A stretch of DNA of 64,000 nt from Cristatella mucedo (taxonomy: Eukaryota > Bryozoa > Phylactolaemata > Cristatellidae): the NCBI GenBank assembly GCA_009760855.2, contig WPIO01000178.1, forward strand, positions 163,501-227,500, written 5' to 3'. Below are positions 10,301 to 24,000 of this stretch, in pieces. Position numbers and translations under genes: made by a program. How positions within the stretch are numbered: position 1 is the stretch's first letter; the number at the start of each line of letters is the position of its first letter. The notes beneath the pieces were generated by a model. The model was given only the letters and a program-made list of their open reading frames with translations, did not search any database and was not told the origin of the DNA.

Positions 10301-13300
10301 GAAGCCCCTTAATCGTGAGGCACTCATCGGGTGTGGAAGACTGTTGCCGCTGCAATGATCATCACCATGGCTGCTCACCTGAAAAATTGACCTCCTATGC
10401 TTAGGGATTCCGGATTCAGCATATCTGATGCCGTATTCGGGCTGCAATTACGACGCCAGCTTAGTCTCACCATGCCATTAGTCCTCACCAGTATTGATGA
10501 AATAGTGGGCGTCAGGTGTGGGTGAAAACTCGGGCCACATCTGGCTTGACTGCAAGGTCCTAACACACTAGCTGACCAATCAGTGCTTCAGAATTTTAGT
10601 TAATCAAAAGGTGGCTTCAACTGGGTCACCCGACCTTTACAAACCTCTTGAGTTTTGAGGGAGGTCAAACATCGAAACTAAGGATTCAAGCAAAGAAGCT
10701 ATCATACTCATTGGTCTGACTGGAGAGGCACAGCCCAGAGCTTCGATGATCAATGCTGATAAGGCATAATCGATCGGCAACAAGAGCAGCAGCTCAAACT
10801 ACATAGGCAGTGGTTACTCGTCTGACAGCCCTTCATTAAAGCCTCTAACCACCGTGAAATCCTTTGGAGACCATGATCGATATTTGCCTGCTTCTACATG
10901 CGAGTACAGTGAAACCGTGCTTGTCACTAACCGTGCTTGGTTATCGATTCTCTTGCAGTAATATATCAAGTGCCCGGATTGAGGTATAGCAATCTTGAGA
11001 GCACTATAAAAGACATAGTACTATTAATAACATTATTATTAACTTACTTCCAACTAACGTTGCGCCGTTCTCTGATCAGACGACTTTTAAAAGAAGCTAC
11101 AAATGTACATGTTCCTCACTGCATTTGCTTTGTCCACTGAATTGCCATTTGTGTGCTTATTATCATTAACCAATTGTCATGCTTCCTTCTTTTGCAGGAT
11201 ATATAAAGTGCCGGGAAAGAGAATTATTTCCCTTACGGTACTTTTCAATACAATTGTTATTAATATTAAGGCAATTGGCATAATAGCGGCAGGTCTGATC
11301 GCTGCTTAAGAGCAATTTACAGACCGTAACAAGTAAAGAAAAACACGTCAATTGTGAAACGCCTAAGCAAAAGGAGGATTGCCATTTAAGCCGACTTGAC
11401 AACCGTAATTCTTTATAAATAATATTTTACTACCACTATTTGCACACCCACTCAGTAAAGAAAATAAAGGATAGGCGAGGAACTCACGGCCATAGCAAAG
11501 GTGAACCACGTATGCAGGAAGCTTGTAAAACGGTCTCATGTGACCTTTCGATTCAGTCGTGCTTGGCTCGGGATTACCGGCACCGTCATCAGCAGACTAT
11601 TTATCTATTTTCCACAAGCAGACTTATGATTACAGCACAAGTCAAGTGCCAACGAAGAGATTTAGTTCTCTCAGTGCACTACACAAATGTCTTACTATCA
11701 TTATTATTACAGCACGTGCTGACAGCGGCCCTGTCCAGAGCAGCCGTGCAATGGCAGTCGATCTACAGACTCCAGCGCCAGCAGCGCCATCGTAGGCCCT
11801 CAGCATGCACTCTAGTGAGCCGCGATGGCACACTAGGTAAGGCGGTTGCTTTCATGACCTCGGTCCCGAGGTCGTGGGTTCGATTCCTGTGGTGGGCGAT
11901 TCTTTATTGCCACTGCAAGCGGCGGTGATAGCCGTAAAGGCTCTTCTGTCACTTTACAAAAAGAGGCTGTTTAATCAGCTAAGGTTTAGATGCCCCTACA
12001 GGTGCATGGGGGCCACAGATAGGAAATGAAGTCCGATGCCTGTCCAACGCCCATTAAGCCAGGTGGCCCGCAGCCAGAAGCTCGCCAAGACTGCTTGGTT
12101 TGGTCAAGCTAGCGAATTCAGAGCCCCCCTCCATTGCAATGTTCAACTCAAGCCAAGCGATTTCCTGGCTACACCCCTGCCAGCCAGTGAAGCATCCGAC
12201 AGATTTCGGACAGTCTAGGGCACGAACTTTTTTCATCGTTAAAAAAAATAAGAATACACAATCTTGGCTGATTTAACAACCTCACTTGCATGGCAGCAGA
12301 AGAGTCTAACATCCGTGCTTGCAGTTGGCAATACAGGATCGCCCACTGCACGATTCGAACCCAAGACATCGGTCGCGAAGAGCGAGCCCCTCACGCTCGT
12401 GGGCTATCACGGGCCCCCAGAAATCACTTAGAAATTGCACAGCTACTGCCAAACTGACAGCAGCTCGGCGCCCGCAAACAGACCACACGGTCGGCGGCAG
12501 TGGCGGCAGCGGGGATGGGCGATGGGCACCTACCGCCGGCTGGCACAGCAGACTGCTGAGGCTCTCGCGACACGGGAACACGATCAGCGGAAAGGTGAGC
12601 ACCATGGACAGCACGAAGCCCAGCTTGACGATGACTGTGAGCAGCGACGCCGGTGGCAGCGACAGCAGGACGTTGCCATTAATGTCAAGGTGCCAATAGG
12701 CGATGTAGCCGAACACGCCCACCTGCCGACGACACCGAGTAAACGCGGCTGGCAGGTGGCCGGGCGCAGAGCGGGAGTCCGCGGCGCAGGGCCGCCGCGC
12801 AACACATCGCGACACCTCGGCTCGGCAGCGGGTACCGCACGGGCGAGTCGACGCTTCTGACGCCTCTCGCGAGAGAGCTCGAGAGCTGCGCGACTCACGA
12901 CGGCGTAGGCGATCATGCACAGCGTGATGCCCGTGAACGTGACGTGCTTCATTCTCGACAGTGTCGGCTCCGGCATGGACTCGTATATCACGAACATCTG
13001 CCTGTGACGGCGCAGAAGGCAAGGAAGATTTCGCCGGAGCCGACAGGACGCGATTCGAGTGCACATGCGCAGGCGGATGTAGCAGCCGGAGCGCCGTCCC
13101 ACTCGGCAGCCGCCCACCGGGCACACCAGCCCCTGTCGGGCAGGTCACACAACATTGAAGCGACAGCAATAAATAAATAAAAATACACTAGCTGATTAAA
13201 CAGTCTCTTTTTGTATAGCTACAGAAGAGCCTTTACGGCTATCACCACCGCTTGCAGTGGCGATAAGGGATCGCCCACCGCAGGAATCGAACCCACGACC

Positions 13301-16300
13301 TCGGGACCGAGGTCGTGAAAGCAACCACCTTACCTAGTGTGCCATCACTGCTCACCACAATGCCAAAGGGCCACAGCCCAAAAGGGCCACGCACCGCTTA
13401 CTCAGCCCAGGGGCAAGGCGCCGTGTGGCACTTCACGGCCCAGGTCGAGCGTTCGACTTTGGGCGTAGGGTGCAAGTCCTGCCATCTTTAAATGGCTGCT
13501 GCAGGTGAGGGGCGAGATGGCCGCCCAGGGCCTCTCTGCCCCTACACTAGTGTTAAGTTTAAAACTAAGTTGACTTTGGCGGGCAGTTTTAAACCGTTTT
13601 TTTGCTGTTTTATCGGTTTTTCACTTGTTTTTCGAAGACACTCTATTCAGTTTTTTCTACTTACTTCTGGCCGGCAGCTCGTTTACTTGAGTTCTCACTC
13701 GAAAACCACTGTGACCTCTTCAAGCAAGATTTATTCATCAAACTCATCGATGAGAACGTTTTCCAGTCCATCGCCGATATTTACATGTGCAAATTCATCG
13801 GCGAAAAACCGTCAAGTTCGATCACATCGAGGCGGTTGGAAGGGTGGCTTGGACTATCCTTGCGGCGGCGTTCCTCCTCCGATCCGAAGCTGCAGGCTTC
13901 CTTTTTACAACTGAGTAGACGTCGCTTCATCTTTTGACATGAATCCGAACAAGTGGACGAACAATATAAACGGCATCGACGCCGAGACAGCTTCAATCCT
14001 TCCGACTCAAACTTCTCGGAGAAATGGACAGATACATCGCTGGCAGGGCACCCACCTGTGCTCTTATCTTGTTGCAACATGGCGAGTGAATAATAGGGAC
14101 GTTCGGTGTGTGGCAACGCCTCACTGTGAGGGGTGTTTAAAACCAATAACACCCAGGCTGACTTTTCGGTTGGTTTAAAACCGTAGGTTTCAAACCAGGC
14201 CTCAAACGAAGCATTCACTACCCTACACACTATGGGGCAGTTAAATGGCAAAAGGCTTCCTCGCTGTCGCATCATGCCACGAGTGCGGCCCCTGCAGTGC
14301 CTGCTCGCTCAGAGCAGTCATCACCAAGGAGGAGCGGTGAGGGTCAGGAGGAGCGGTGAGGGTCAGGAGGAGCGGTGAGGGTCAGGCAGCATGTAGCATA
14401 ACCGCAAGCGGCAACATTTGCTGGAGTGAGGGAGATTCCCACGATATTCCCCTTCCATCTCCCCCCTCACTCGTCGATTCCTCACCCGCCCGACGCGTGT
14501 CTCCGCGGTAGCTAGAGCAGAGCTGCTGTACACATCTGCAGAGTTATAGAGAGCAAAGAAGGAGGAGCACGCAGCACGTTTGATAAGGGCAGCATAACTG
14601 CCAGCAGTTCATTAACGAGGAAGTAGCAACAGAAAAACAGGTTGTCTTTTTGTAATGAGCGAAGGTTGGGTGAGATTTAACCTATTCAAGTACACCAGTA
14701 GCGGTTCAAGTCAAAGTGAGGCCGCCTAGTGCCTCTAAACATAAAGCCGCAGCCCGAGGGCTCACTCTCTCTCACGGACACGACCTGCCACGGTCCCATG
14801 GAAAGCCTGGCTCGAGGGTTCGGTAAAAGGAATTGGGAGCCATTACGTGGAAGGCGGCTGGCTGGCAAAAGGAGTGACTGGTTGACACGCGCACGTGCGC
14901 GCATCATTAATAAAAATAATAATAATAATAATTCACTTGATAAAGCGCCCTCAGAGAACTCAATCTCTCTCTAGGCGCTTTACATTTGCTGTAAAGGGAA
15001 ATGCAATTGATCGGCAACCGTAGCAGAAGAAGACACAGTGGAGGGCCACTTGGCCAAGTCACACTGCGGGAAGCCGACAGTCAGAAGTGGGCTTGCGTAC
15101 AATGCCCACTGGACTTGGAGGTTAATGACCAGTGCTCATTCTATTGGACAGACAGGATTATATTTCAGCTGAAGGGGTAATGGCCGACGGGCGTGGATTT
15201 GCCGGAGAAATAGAAAATGATCCAAGGCACACTGCAAATTAGAAAACAAGTTTTCTTTTTAGTCGTCTGTCACTCTGCCATTGATTGGCCCACTCAGTCG
15301 CCTGATTTAACAAACCAACAGAGCCTCTAAGTGATCACTTAGACCTGCGACTAAGAAGCAACCAAATCCGCCGGCAGACGACCTCATCGATCAGCTGGCG
15401 GACGACCTCATCGAGAGGCTGCGAATGCTGTCGAGTCGGCATCGCACGAGACAGTTTTGGCGGCTTCGACCCCCAGCCAGGAGCAGGTGGCCACTGGGAG
15501 CCACGGCGGACATACTTCTGACTGACTAAGAAGTTAAGGCATTGCTGCTTTACGTCCAGCCGGGAGCTTAATCGCTATTGTAACGAATCCGGGTGCAGCC
15601 TTAATGCCCCGAAGCTCTTACAGCTTTAGCCTGAAAATTCCACGGCAAACCACATTGGCCAAACTGTTTAGGGTGCAAATAAACCTGGGTGGAGCAGAAT
15701 GAATTCATGCAAAGGTGACTTACATAATCAATTTGGATTGATTTAATTACACGAGGCCATATCTTTTTTCTATGCCGAGATTTGGTGTGGGCAGTGCACC
15801 ATTTCCGTTTGCACCATCAGGCTATACTGTGCCTCTTCTGCAACTAGTGCTGCAAGTGTAGCACTGGCGGGAGAGAGACCTGCAGCACGTGGCCGTGGCT
15901 GCATTAACGCGACCCAGGTGACACGGGCTGAAAAAATACTAGCTGATTCAAACAGCATCTTTTATATAGTGACAGAAGAGCCTTTACGGCTATCACCACT
16001 GTTAGCAGCAGCAATAAATGATCGCCCACCTCAGCATTCGAAACTACAATCTCAAGACCAAGGTCTCGAAAAGCAAACGCCTTACCTAGTGTGCCATCGT
16101 GGCCCACCAAAGACGAGGAAGAGGTGGAGAGCACGCATGCAGCACAGCGAGTCTCCCTGTAGAGATCACGGTCACGGCTGCAAAGGCCCCACGGGGACCT
16201 GCCACTGCAGGCAGGCACGCATGCGCGCTTCAGCGGGCGCGGCAACTCGCTTCGACCGACAGACACAACTGGGCGCGTGCCGCTGGTCGGCGAAAGCAAT

Positions 16301-18038
16301 GAAATCTGCACGAAAGAAACTCACATCTGACAGGCATAGGACAGAGCGAATATGGGCAGACACTCGAAGGCGTAGTCCACTTGCCAGTAGCTCAGATGGC
16401 CGGCCCAGTCGTTGGCGTGCAAGCTCGGAAAAGAGCTGACGACAATCTGAGCGGCAAATCAAAGCAGAGGCAAATTTTGCAGCGTGCCGCCGCAAGAACG
16501 AGCTTCAGCAATGGCGAGCCCTCGCTTCGAAAGCGAGGCCGAGCCAAAGGGTGGTGGGGGACGCGGCGGCAGGGGACCGACGGACGGCCGGCGCAAGCGA
16601 CCCACTCCGGCCACTATGGCTACGTAGAAGACGGTCGAGGCGACGTTGGTGTGATGCAGGTTGCTCACGTCACGCTGGAGGCTGAGAGGTAGTGAAACTC
16701 CCAGGGCAAGAACTGCCATCGCTAGGGCACGCAGCAAAGGCGTGCCGTGCGGCAGGCCGGCCACTTTGCACAGCATCTCCGAGGCTAAGTCGCCAATAAC
16801 GACGAAAATGGCAACGGCTACTCCAAGCTGGACGCCTACAACGCTAGCAGCAAAAGCAGAGATTGCTTGGCAGGATAGGTAAGATTTGGAAAGATTGCTT
16901 ACAATAATAATGCTAATAATAATACATTTGCATGGCACCTTCAGAGAACTTAATCTCTTTGTAGGCACTTTACATTTGCTGCTTGGAAAGATTGCAAAGG
17001 CAGGAGTGCACCGGCCTAACACGTCAGTCAAGGGGGTCTCGAGGGCAGCAGCAAATGGTCTGCCGTCACACACCGACACGCATGGCAGAGCACAAAATAG
17101 CGCTTGAAAAAGAGTCGCCATCTTGCCAAAAAGCAAGTGCCCCCCATGGCGGTGCCCCTGTCCTGGTCCGTATCATGCTAACGACAAAGGGGGCAGAACG
17201 AGAGTCAACCCAAGATCCAAACGACATGAAATAAACAGTGACCATACTTTGCAAGACAATCACAAAAGCCAGGGGTGCTAGCTGCTGATAGCAGATCCAT
17301 CAAGTGAAAGTGCACCCTAGAAGAGGCAGTCATGATGGAACGTTACTTGGAATGACTGAAACCGAGGCGCCAAGGCTAAACGACAGTCGAATGTACGACA
17401 TAAAAAGTATGAGCCTGCCATTGAACGCTACATTAGACCCAACAGCGGCAATGGGCGGGCATACAAGCGTGCTTCTACTAGGTAGTTCGACTCGGCTAAA
17501 GCTGAGCGGCTCGGAGTGAAATTGCCTGCTCGCACGCGCCCAACATTCAGCAGCCGGTTCGCTAATGAAATGAGATGAATGCAAAGCTCTGCCATGTGCA
17601 GTATTTTATAAAACTCCAGCCCTCACCTCACGCACATTCGGTTCGGCAATAGGACCGGCTGGGTAGTTGTCCCCAAAGCATTACACCCAAGCACATGGTG
17701 CGTGTGCAACAAAAGCTAAGGACATCAGTTTCAGAAGCCCCCATTTATATGAAGGCAGAACAGCCCTTGCACCTAGCAACAAAAAGCACTGCCAATGCGC
17801 TGCAGGACTCGAGCCTGCGACCTGGGTCGCAAAGCGTAAACACCTTATACTTCGGCTCAGACCCCAGGGGCTAAGCGGACGTCCAGCTGAACACGACTCT
17901 AAGAACGATAGCGAAGATGCAACTACGATCATTGTGAAACGATTGGCCGCCCACTTGGGGAATAGCCTCGCTGGTTTAGCCAAGCGGTTAAGGTGCTTGC
18001 CTCGAACAAAGGTGGAGGTGAATGCATTTGATGACCGA

Positions 18039-18072
<34 letters not shown>

Positions 18073-21000
18073 CACTTAATAAATCGCCCTCAGAGAACTC
18101 AAACTCTTTCTAGGCGCTTTGCATTTGCACTCACCCGAGCCATATGTGAAACGCCTGAATAGAGATCAAGTTCCGTTTGGATAATATACAAATGAATTGT
18201 CTGTTTTGTAATTATTCCTTCTCCGGCATTCACGGGTAAAACGCCATGACCCAGTAGGTTAATGGCTGCCAGTTAGCAAATCTATCGCTTTCCTTGCTCC
18301 AATGGTAGAGGAGGGTCGCAAATGCCGTCTTACGTCCCACGAACAACATATAGACCGACTGCCATTTCTCACAATGTGTCGATGCTGACTTGTACAGTAG
18401 TCAAATCTTTAACATTGCATGCCAGTGCCTGCAGAAAGTATGCATGTTATAACTAACCAATTGACACGGTCCCTTTCCAGAGTATGTCACGTGCCTAGAA
18501 AGAGAATTAGTTCTCTTAGGGCATCATACAAATGTTTCAGTACTATTACTATTGTTATTATTACAAAATCGGCCACCCAAGTCTGCCCCGAATGCAGGGA
18601 AATGACCGATCCTTGTACTGGCCATCCAATAATGAACCTCACAAGGAGGACTTGGTCAGCTCCAAATCACTGGGACCTCAAACAAATGCAGGTGCACTCA
18701 ACTGCTCTAGCCTAGGCTCTGGCAAAGGTCAACCCAAACTGCAACCATGACAGTAGCAGCACAGTCAAGATGACCGGTAAACCTTCCAACATAGCGTATT
18801 TTCGTGCCCAGAAAAGTCGATAAGAGCAAACAGCAAACAGTTAATGCACGCCTATTTGGCTTCAATATATAATTTATTCACAAAAAAGCGAAGGCTGTCG
18901 GCCAAGTGATAGAGGGTAGAAACTTTGACCTCGTGCAGGGAATGGTTTTACAACCTCTGGACAACCTGGTCAGTCCTCTACCAATTGAGCTAATATGTGA
19001 ATCCATTGTTTGCTCTCATCACTAGGCATACAGTTCAGGCTGTAAATGGCCGATCATGTGCCAAACCGTAATCCTGGCGTACTGCACGACACAGACGGGC
19101 ACACTTCCAACTGCACTACAGCAGCAACTTGCATTCTGTCAGGCAAGCTAAACTCTCATACTACAAAATTGTACACGTAGCTGGTTGATTCCAGTCTAAT
19201 TACGAGCCAACTGCTCCACCAAGCGAGCGCTACTGCAAGTGTGTGTGTGTGTGTTCTCAAGAATATCGAGGGAAGTAGAGCCCCTCTGCTAGTTCTGCTG
19301 GACCTTTCGGCCGAATTCGATACCATTAATCAATTTCTCTTCAATAAAATCGCCAGCTCTTTTGTGGAGCACCTTGTGCTTTGCCTTGGCATTGCTGGCA
19401 TTGGACTGAAGTGGTTTATGATATAACTTAGGGGAGTTGAGTGCACCATTGAGTACATCTAAACAAAGACTACGTTCTCCGAGGGCACTATACACATGCA
19501 TTACCATTATTAATTTATTATTATAAACCCTTGAAGTACTGATTCCCAAACGGATCCATTCCTTCTTAAAATGTATATCGTTTTGCATGCCGAGATGACC
19601 GGCAAATGCAATCTAGGCATCAATTACTATCCAGATGGCAATGCTACCTGTACTTTGATCCTACAGAGACTTTCAATGGATAAGATTCTTTCAAACGTTA
19701 TCGGAGCTTGTACTGCTGAAATGATTTGCACTGGGAGGGCAGATTTTATTAACTTAAATGGCGACAAAAGAGCAATCTAATCGCTATGGACAAACAAACC
19801 TAGTGTCAAACAGAAAGTGTGCAGCCTTACCCTTTAAATGGGAGCAGCCAGCATCTCCAGTGCAGTGTCTGTGCAAAACCTGCGGGTCATGTTCCAAAAT
19901 GACCTCTTGCTAGATGAAGGCATTATAGTGCTCGATAGTCAAGTTTGCCTACTTGATGAAACTTAGTATTTCCACAAACAACAGCTAAGTCAGTTCATGC
20001 ATTTGTGCCATCTTACATGCACTTCTGTAACTCTCTCCTTGCAGGTCTTCCTGTTTGTACAATGACATGCTCGCTGATGGAGCAACACTTTTCAGCTATG
20101 CCTGTCGCCGCGATCTTCTCACAGCTACCGCATAACTACACTTACATTCAACCTGCACAGTCTCCCCATCAAGCAACACTTTGTCGCCAAGGTTCTGTCA
20201 CTGCTTTATGGGTACCTTAATTCTCTCCTACATATTCACACCTTAAACACTTCTTTTTCAGGCTTCCCATCACACCACCAGCTCTTCCCGCGTCCCCCCC
20301 CCCCGACTCCAGTCATTTAGCAGCGGTGCCTCTAGCCAGCCTCAAATCTGTCGGTGACAGTGTCTTCTTTTGCTCCTGTGCACCGAAAGTATGGAGCTCT
20401 GTAGCGACTGCCATCACGACATCGGCTAGTTGATAACGTTTAAAGCAAGGCAAAACCCACATGTTACTCATAACATTTTGTTTCCTCTGAGTGAATTGTC
20501 TCTTTGCACTGGTGCAAACTGCAATTGTGCTACTGTACTGTCACTGATCAGCTTATACGATTCCTTTCCATCCTACCTGTGAAGTGGTTACAAAGAGATT
20601 TTGCTCTCTCAGGTTGCTATACAAGGGTAATAATATTTTTTTTTATTATGACAGCTCCACACACACGCACCGCGCACAAACGTACCACGTACACACACAA
20701 ATGCACGCATGTGCGTGCATGCACACAAACGGACACACGGCACAAAATAGTGTCGCCACGCATCGCCAAAATGTATGGTAGTAGCAATTACTTTACATGC
20801 CTTAATTTAATGGTGGAGGAGGGGTCACGCTGCTACAGCGGCTAAAGTCACCCCGATATCCAGAAGATCCCCTTTCGCCCTTCTTGGAACCTCGGCAGCC
20901 CATTCGTAGCAGCCAGGCTTCCAGGAAGGCGACTCTAAGCTGAGAGAGTGGCTTGGAAGCCTATTGGCTGGCAGGGTGCGGGCAAAGCTTCACAGATCTA

Positions 21001-24000
21001 TTTTTATAGACGGCCCCCCTGCCTAAAAGGGCCGCCGAGGCAAGCTGCAATCTATCGAGTGCTCTTCTATTTGGTGCTCCTCCGGCTGAATCGAAGCTTG
21101 CTTCCAGATGATGCTATCATTTCCACTTAAAAGGAGGCTAATCAATATTTATGCCGGTGAGGCTATTATGCCTGTCCAGTGGTGCACGGATGGCAGTGAA
21201 CCCTGCGTTCCGGATGGCTCTAGCAAGGGTCCTACCTAGTCTTTGAGCAGTAGTAGCCTTGTCGATCTGCATGGCTTAGGCGGGTCATTTTGATGCGTTT
21301 TCTTTCCAGAGGCCTCGCAGTTCCTATCGATGAGGCCAGAACGGCTGCCAGTGCGGTCGTGCTTTAAGCAAGTGCAGCCTCGGTCTCAGTGTCGGTTTCC
21401 TGAGGCGGGCCAGTGTATGGGGACAAACGTAGATTTAGAGTTGCCAACGAGGCCATTCTTTTCAGGCAGACCCAGTGGAGCGTGCAAAACAGTGCACCTT
21501 GGGCACAGGTTCAGGCTCTCAAAATGGGACTTTGCACATCTAAATAGCAGATGTCAGAAGAACCTTTCGGGAAGCTCACCTTTAGAGAGATCTTTCAGCT
21601 CAGAAAAAACGTTCTAAGAGCTCGATTGAGGGTTAAAGAAAACAGTTAAATTAATGATAAGAAAAATGCTTGCTGGTCTACTGGCCTGTGCCATCAGGTG
21701 CTTACAGCTGGTGCGAAACTCTGCAGCTAGGCTTGTCTGTCATGAGCAGCGCAGTTGTCACATCACAGCACCTCTCGCCGACCTGCACTGGCTACCAGTC
21801 AAGCAACGTATCGACGTCAATGTTCTGTAATTCACTTTTAGGTCCATTCATTCTTTGGCTGCAGCCTACCACTCAGATCTACTCCCCCACCAGGCTAAGC
21901 ATAGTACCGTCCTATTTTCGAATCTGTTTACCCACACCTCGTAATGTGCTTGCTGATTAAACAGCCTCTTTTTGTATAGCGACAGAAGAGCCTTTACGGC
22001 TATCACCACCGCTAGCAGTGGCGATAAAGAATCGCCCACCGCAGGAATCGAACCCACGACCTCGGGAACGAGGTCGTGAAAGCAACCACCTTACCTAGTG
22101 TGCCATCACGGCTCACACAAATCTCAAATCCTTTAGAGACCGTGCATTTAGTTCGTATGCTCCCAAAGCCTGGAACTCACTCCCAACTTCCGTCAAACTT
22201 GATATTATAATTATTATAATAATATAATGATTCCCTTTGCAGCAAATGTAAAGCGCCTAGAAAGGGATTAAGTTCTCTGAGGGCACTTTATAAAGTGTGA
22301 TATTATCATTATAATATAATGCACTTGATAAAGCGCCCTCAGAGAACTTAATCTCTTTCTAGGCGCTTTACATTTGCTGCAAAGGGAATCATTATATTAT
22401 TATAATAATTATAATATCAAGTTTTTGAAAATGCCTTTCCCACAGGATCTCACAGTGAAGGCCTCGACCTCGGCCATCTTCAAGTTCTATGCCAAAAGTC
22501 TGGCTGGGACTCACTGCTGGTAGGCTATTAAATGGCATGCTAAGCAAACAGTCTGTATCGTTGGAAAGCAGCCAACTGACCTCTGCTACATTAAAAATTA
22601 ACTATAAATACAATTCTGTATAAAATTTAAATATAATTCATTTGCATAGTGCCACAAGAGAGCTAAGTCTCCATTCACACGCTTCACATATGCTCGAGGG
22701 GCTCGAGCCCACGTGACCTCCACGGCCAGTCCAAGCGTGAGGGTGAGCACCCCTACCACTGGGCCAAACCAGAGCGACGACATATACCCACATCTATACT
22801 TAAATGCAAACTATAAATCACTCGGACGCACGGTTAGCAATCCAAAGTACGAATTACACTACGAAATTTTAACTAGTACATCTTACAAAACTGGAAAAGA
22901 TATGCGAGCTCGAGACAAGCTACAAACTAGTGCGATCGGGCATCATTACAAGAAAATGAGCGATCGATTGGTCCAAGCTTGCAGGCCGGCTCGAAAACTT
23001 CAGAAGCACTAACAACCAGCCTCGGCAGCTGCCCAGTGGTATTGCTTCCACGAACATAAATCGGCTAGCTAACAAAGGACTGCCTTCTCAGCAGGACTCA
23101 CTTCTGGCCGAGCTGCACTACCAGTGGGCACCTATGTCAATAGTCAAGCAAACACACTTGACAAGACCGGCTTAGGCTTTTCTGTAGGACAAGGAAGCAT
23201 GGCAAGCAGATACTAGCTGATACGTGTGTGGCTGGGGATGAAAAACGATCGTCATATATCAACATATGCACCTGATGTTTTATTTATCTGATCCGCCAAT
23301 GTGAGCACTAGTTGATCGAAGAGTGCTCACTAGCACTGCAGTCTGGCACTCACTAGCACTGCAGTGTGCATGGAGAGTCTTCTGAAGCCACTGCTAACGT
23401 TAATGTTTGTCTTGCAGAAATTCTATCCAGGATGTCGGCAAATTCCTTTAAACTAAACGACGATACAACAAAACTGCTACTCATAGGACACCCTAAGTGT
23501 GTGGCTAGACTAGAAGACTTTGCACTTCTAGTAGGTGAAGCTGTTGAACGACCATCAGAGTGCGCTCGGAATTTACGTGTAGTCTTTGACAGCTGCCTTA
23601 AGTTTGAAAGCTTCGTTAAGAAGACTGCTTCCACAGCTAGCCATGATGTCCGATCCTTATCTAAGATTACGAACTGTCTTCCACGATGGCTTGTAAAACA
23701 TTTAACTAGCTCCTTGGTTCTGTCTCGGCTAGCTTGTTGTAGTTCTCTTTTGGCCGAGCTACAGAAAAAAGCCACAAGGCTAGTTTACAAATCTCAGAGG
23801 TTTGACCATGTGTATCCTTTGCTGGCAGTTTTGGTGGCTGCCAGTTGATCAACGGATAGAGGAAAGTTCTTACGCAGACACACAAGGCCGGCCATGGTTT
23901 GGCTCCACCATTCCTAGCTGAACTGTTGCACCTCTGTGTCAGCCTCCACGAGCCCTCTGTATGGACAATACATTACTCGTTCCCTTCCTTCACCGTTGGC

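Noticed and set aside
11816-11980. SINE-A heads considered as true tRNA genes
   Set aside because: The space between A and B boxes is a long palindrome instead of an anticodon arm, and a common 3' body follows in every copy.
12306-13169. A single 287-codon minus-strand protein
   Set aside because: It is two SLC38A10-like exons read through the intron between them in one frame; homology is confined to the exon 6 part, and exon 5 is coded in another frame.
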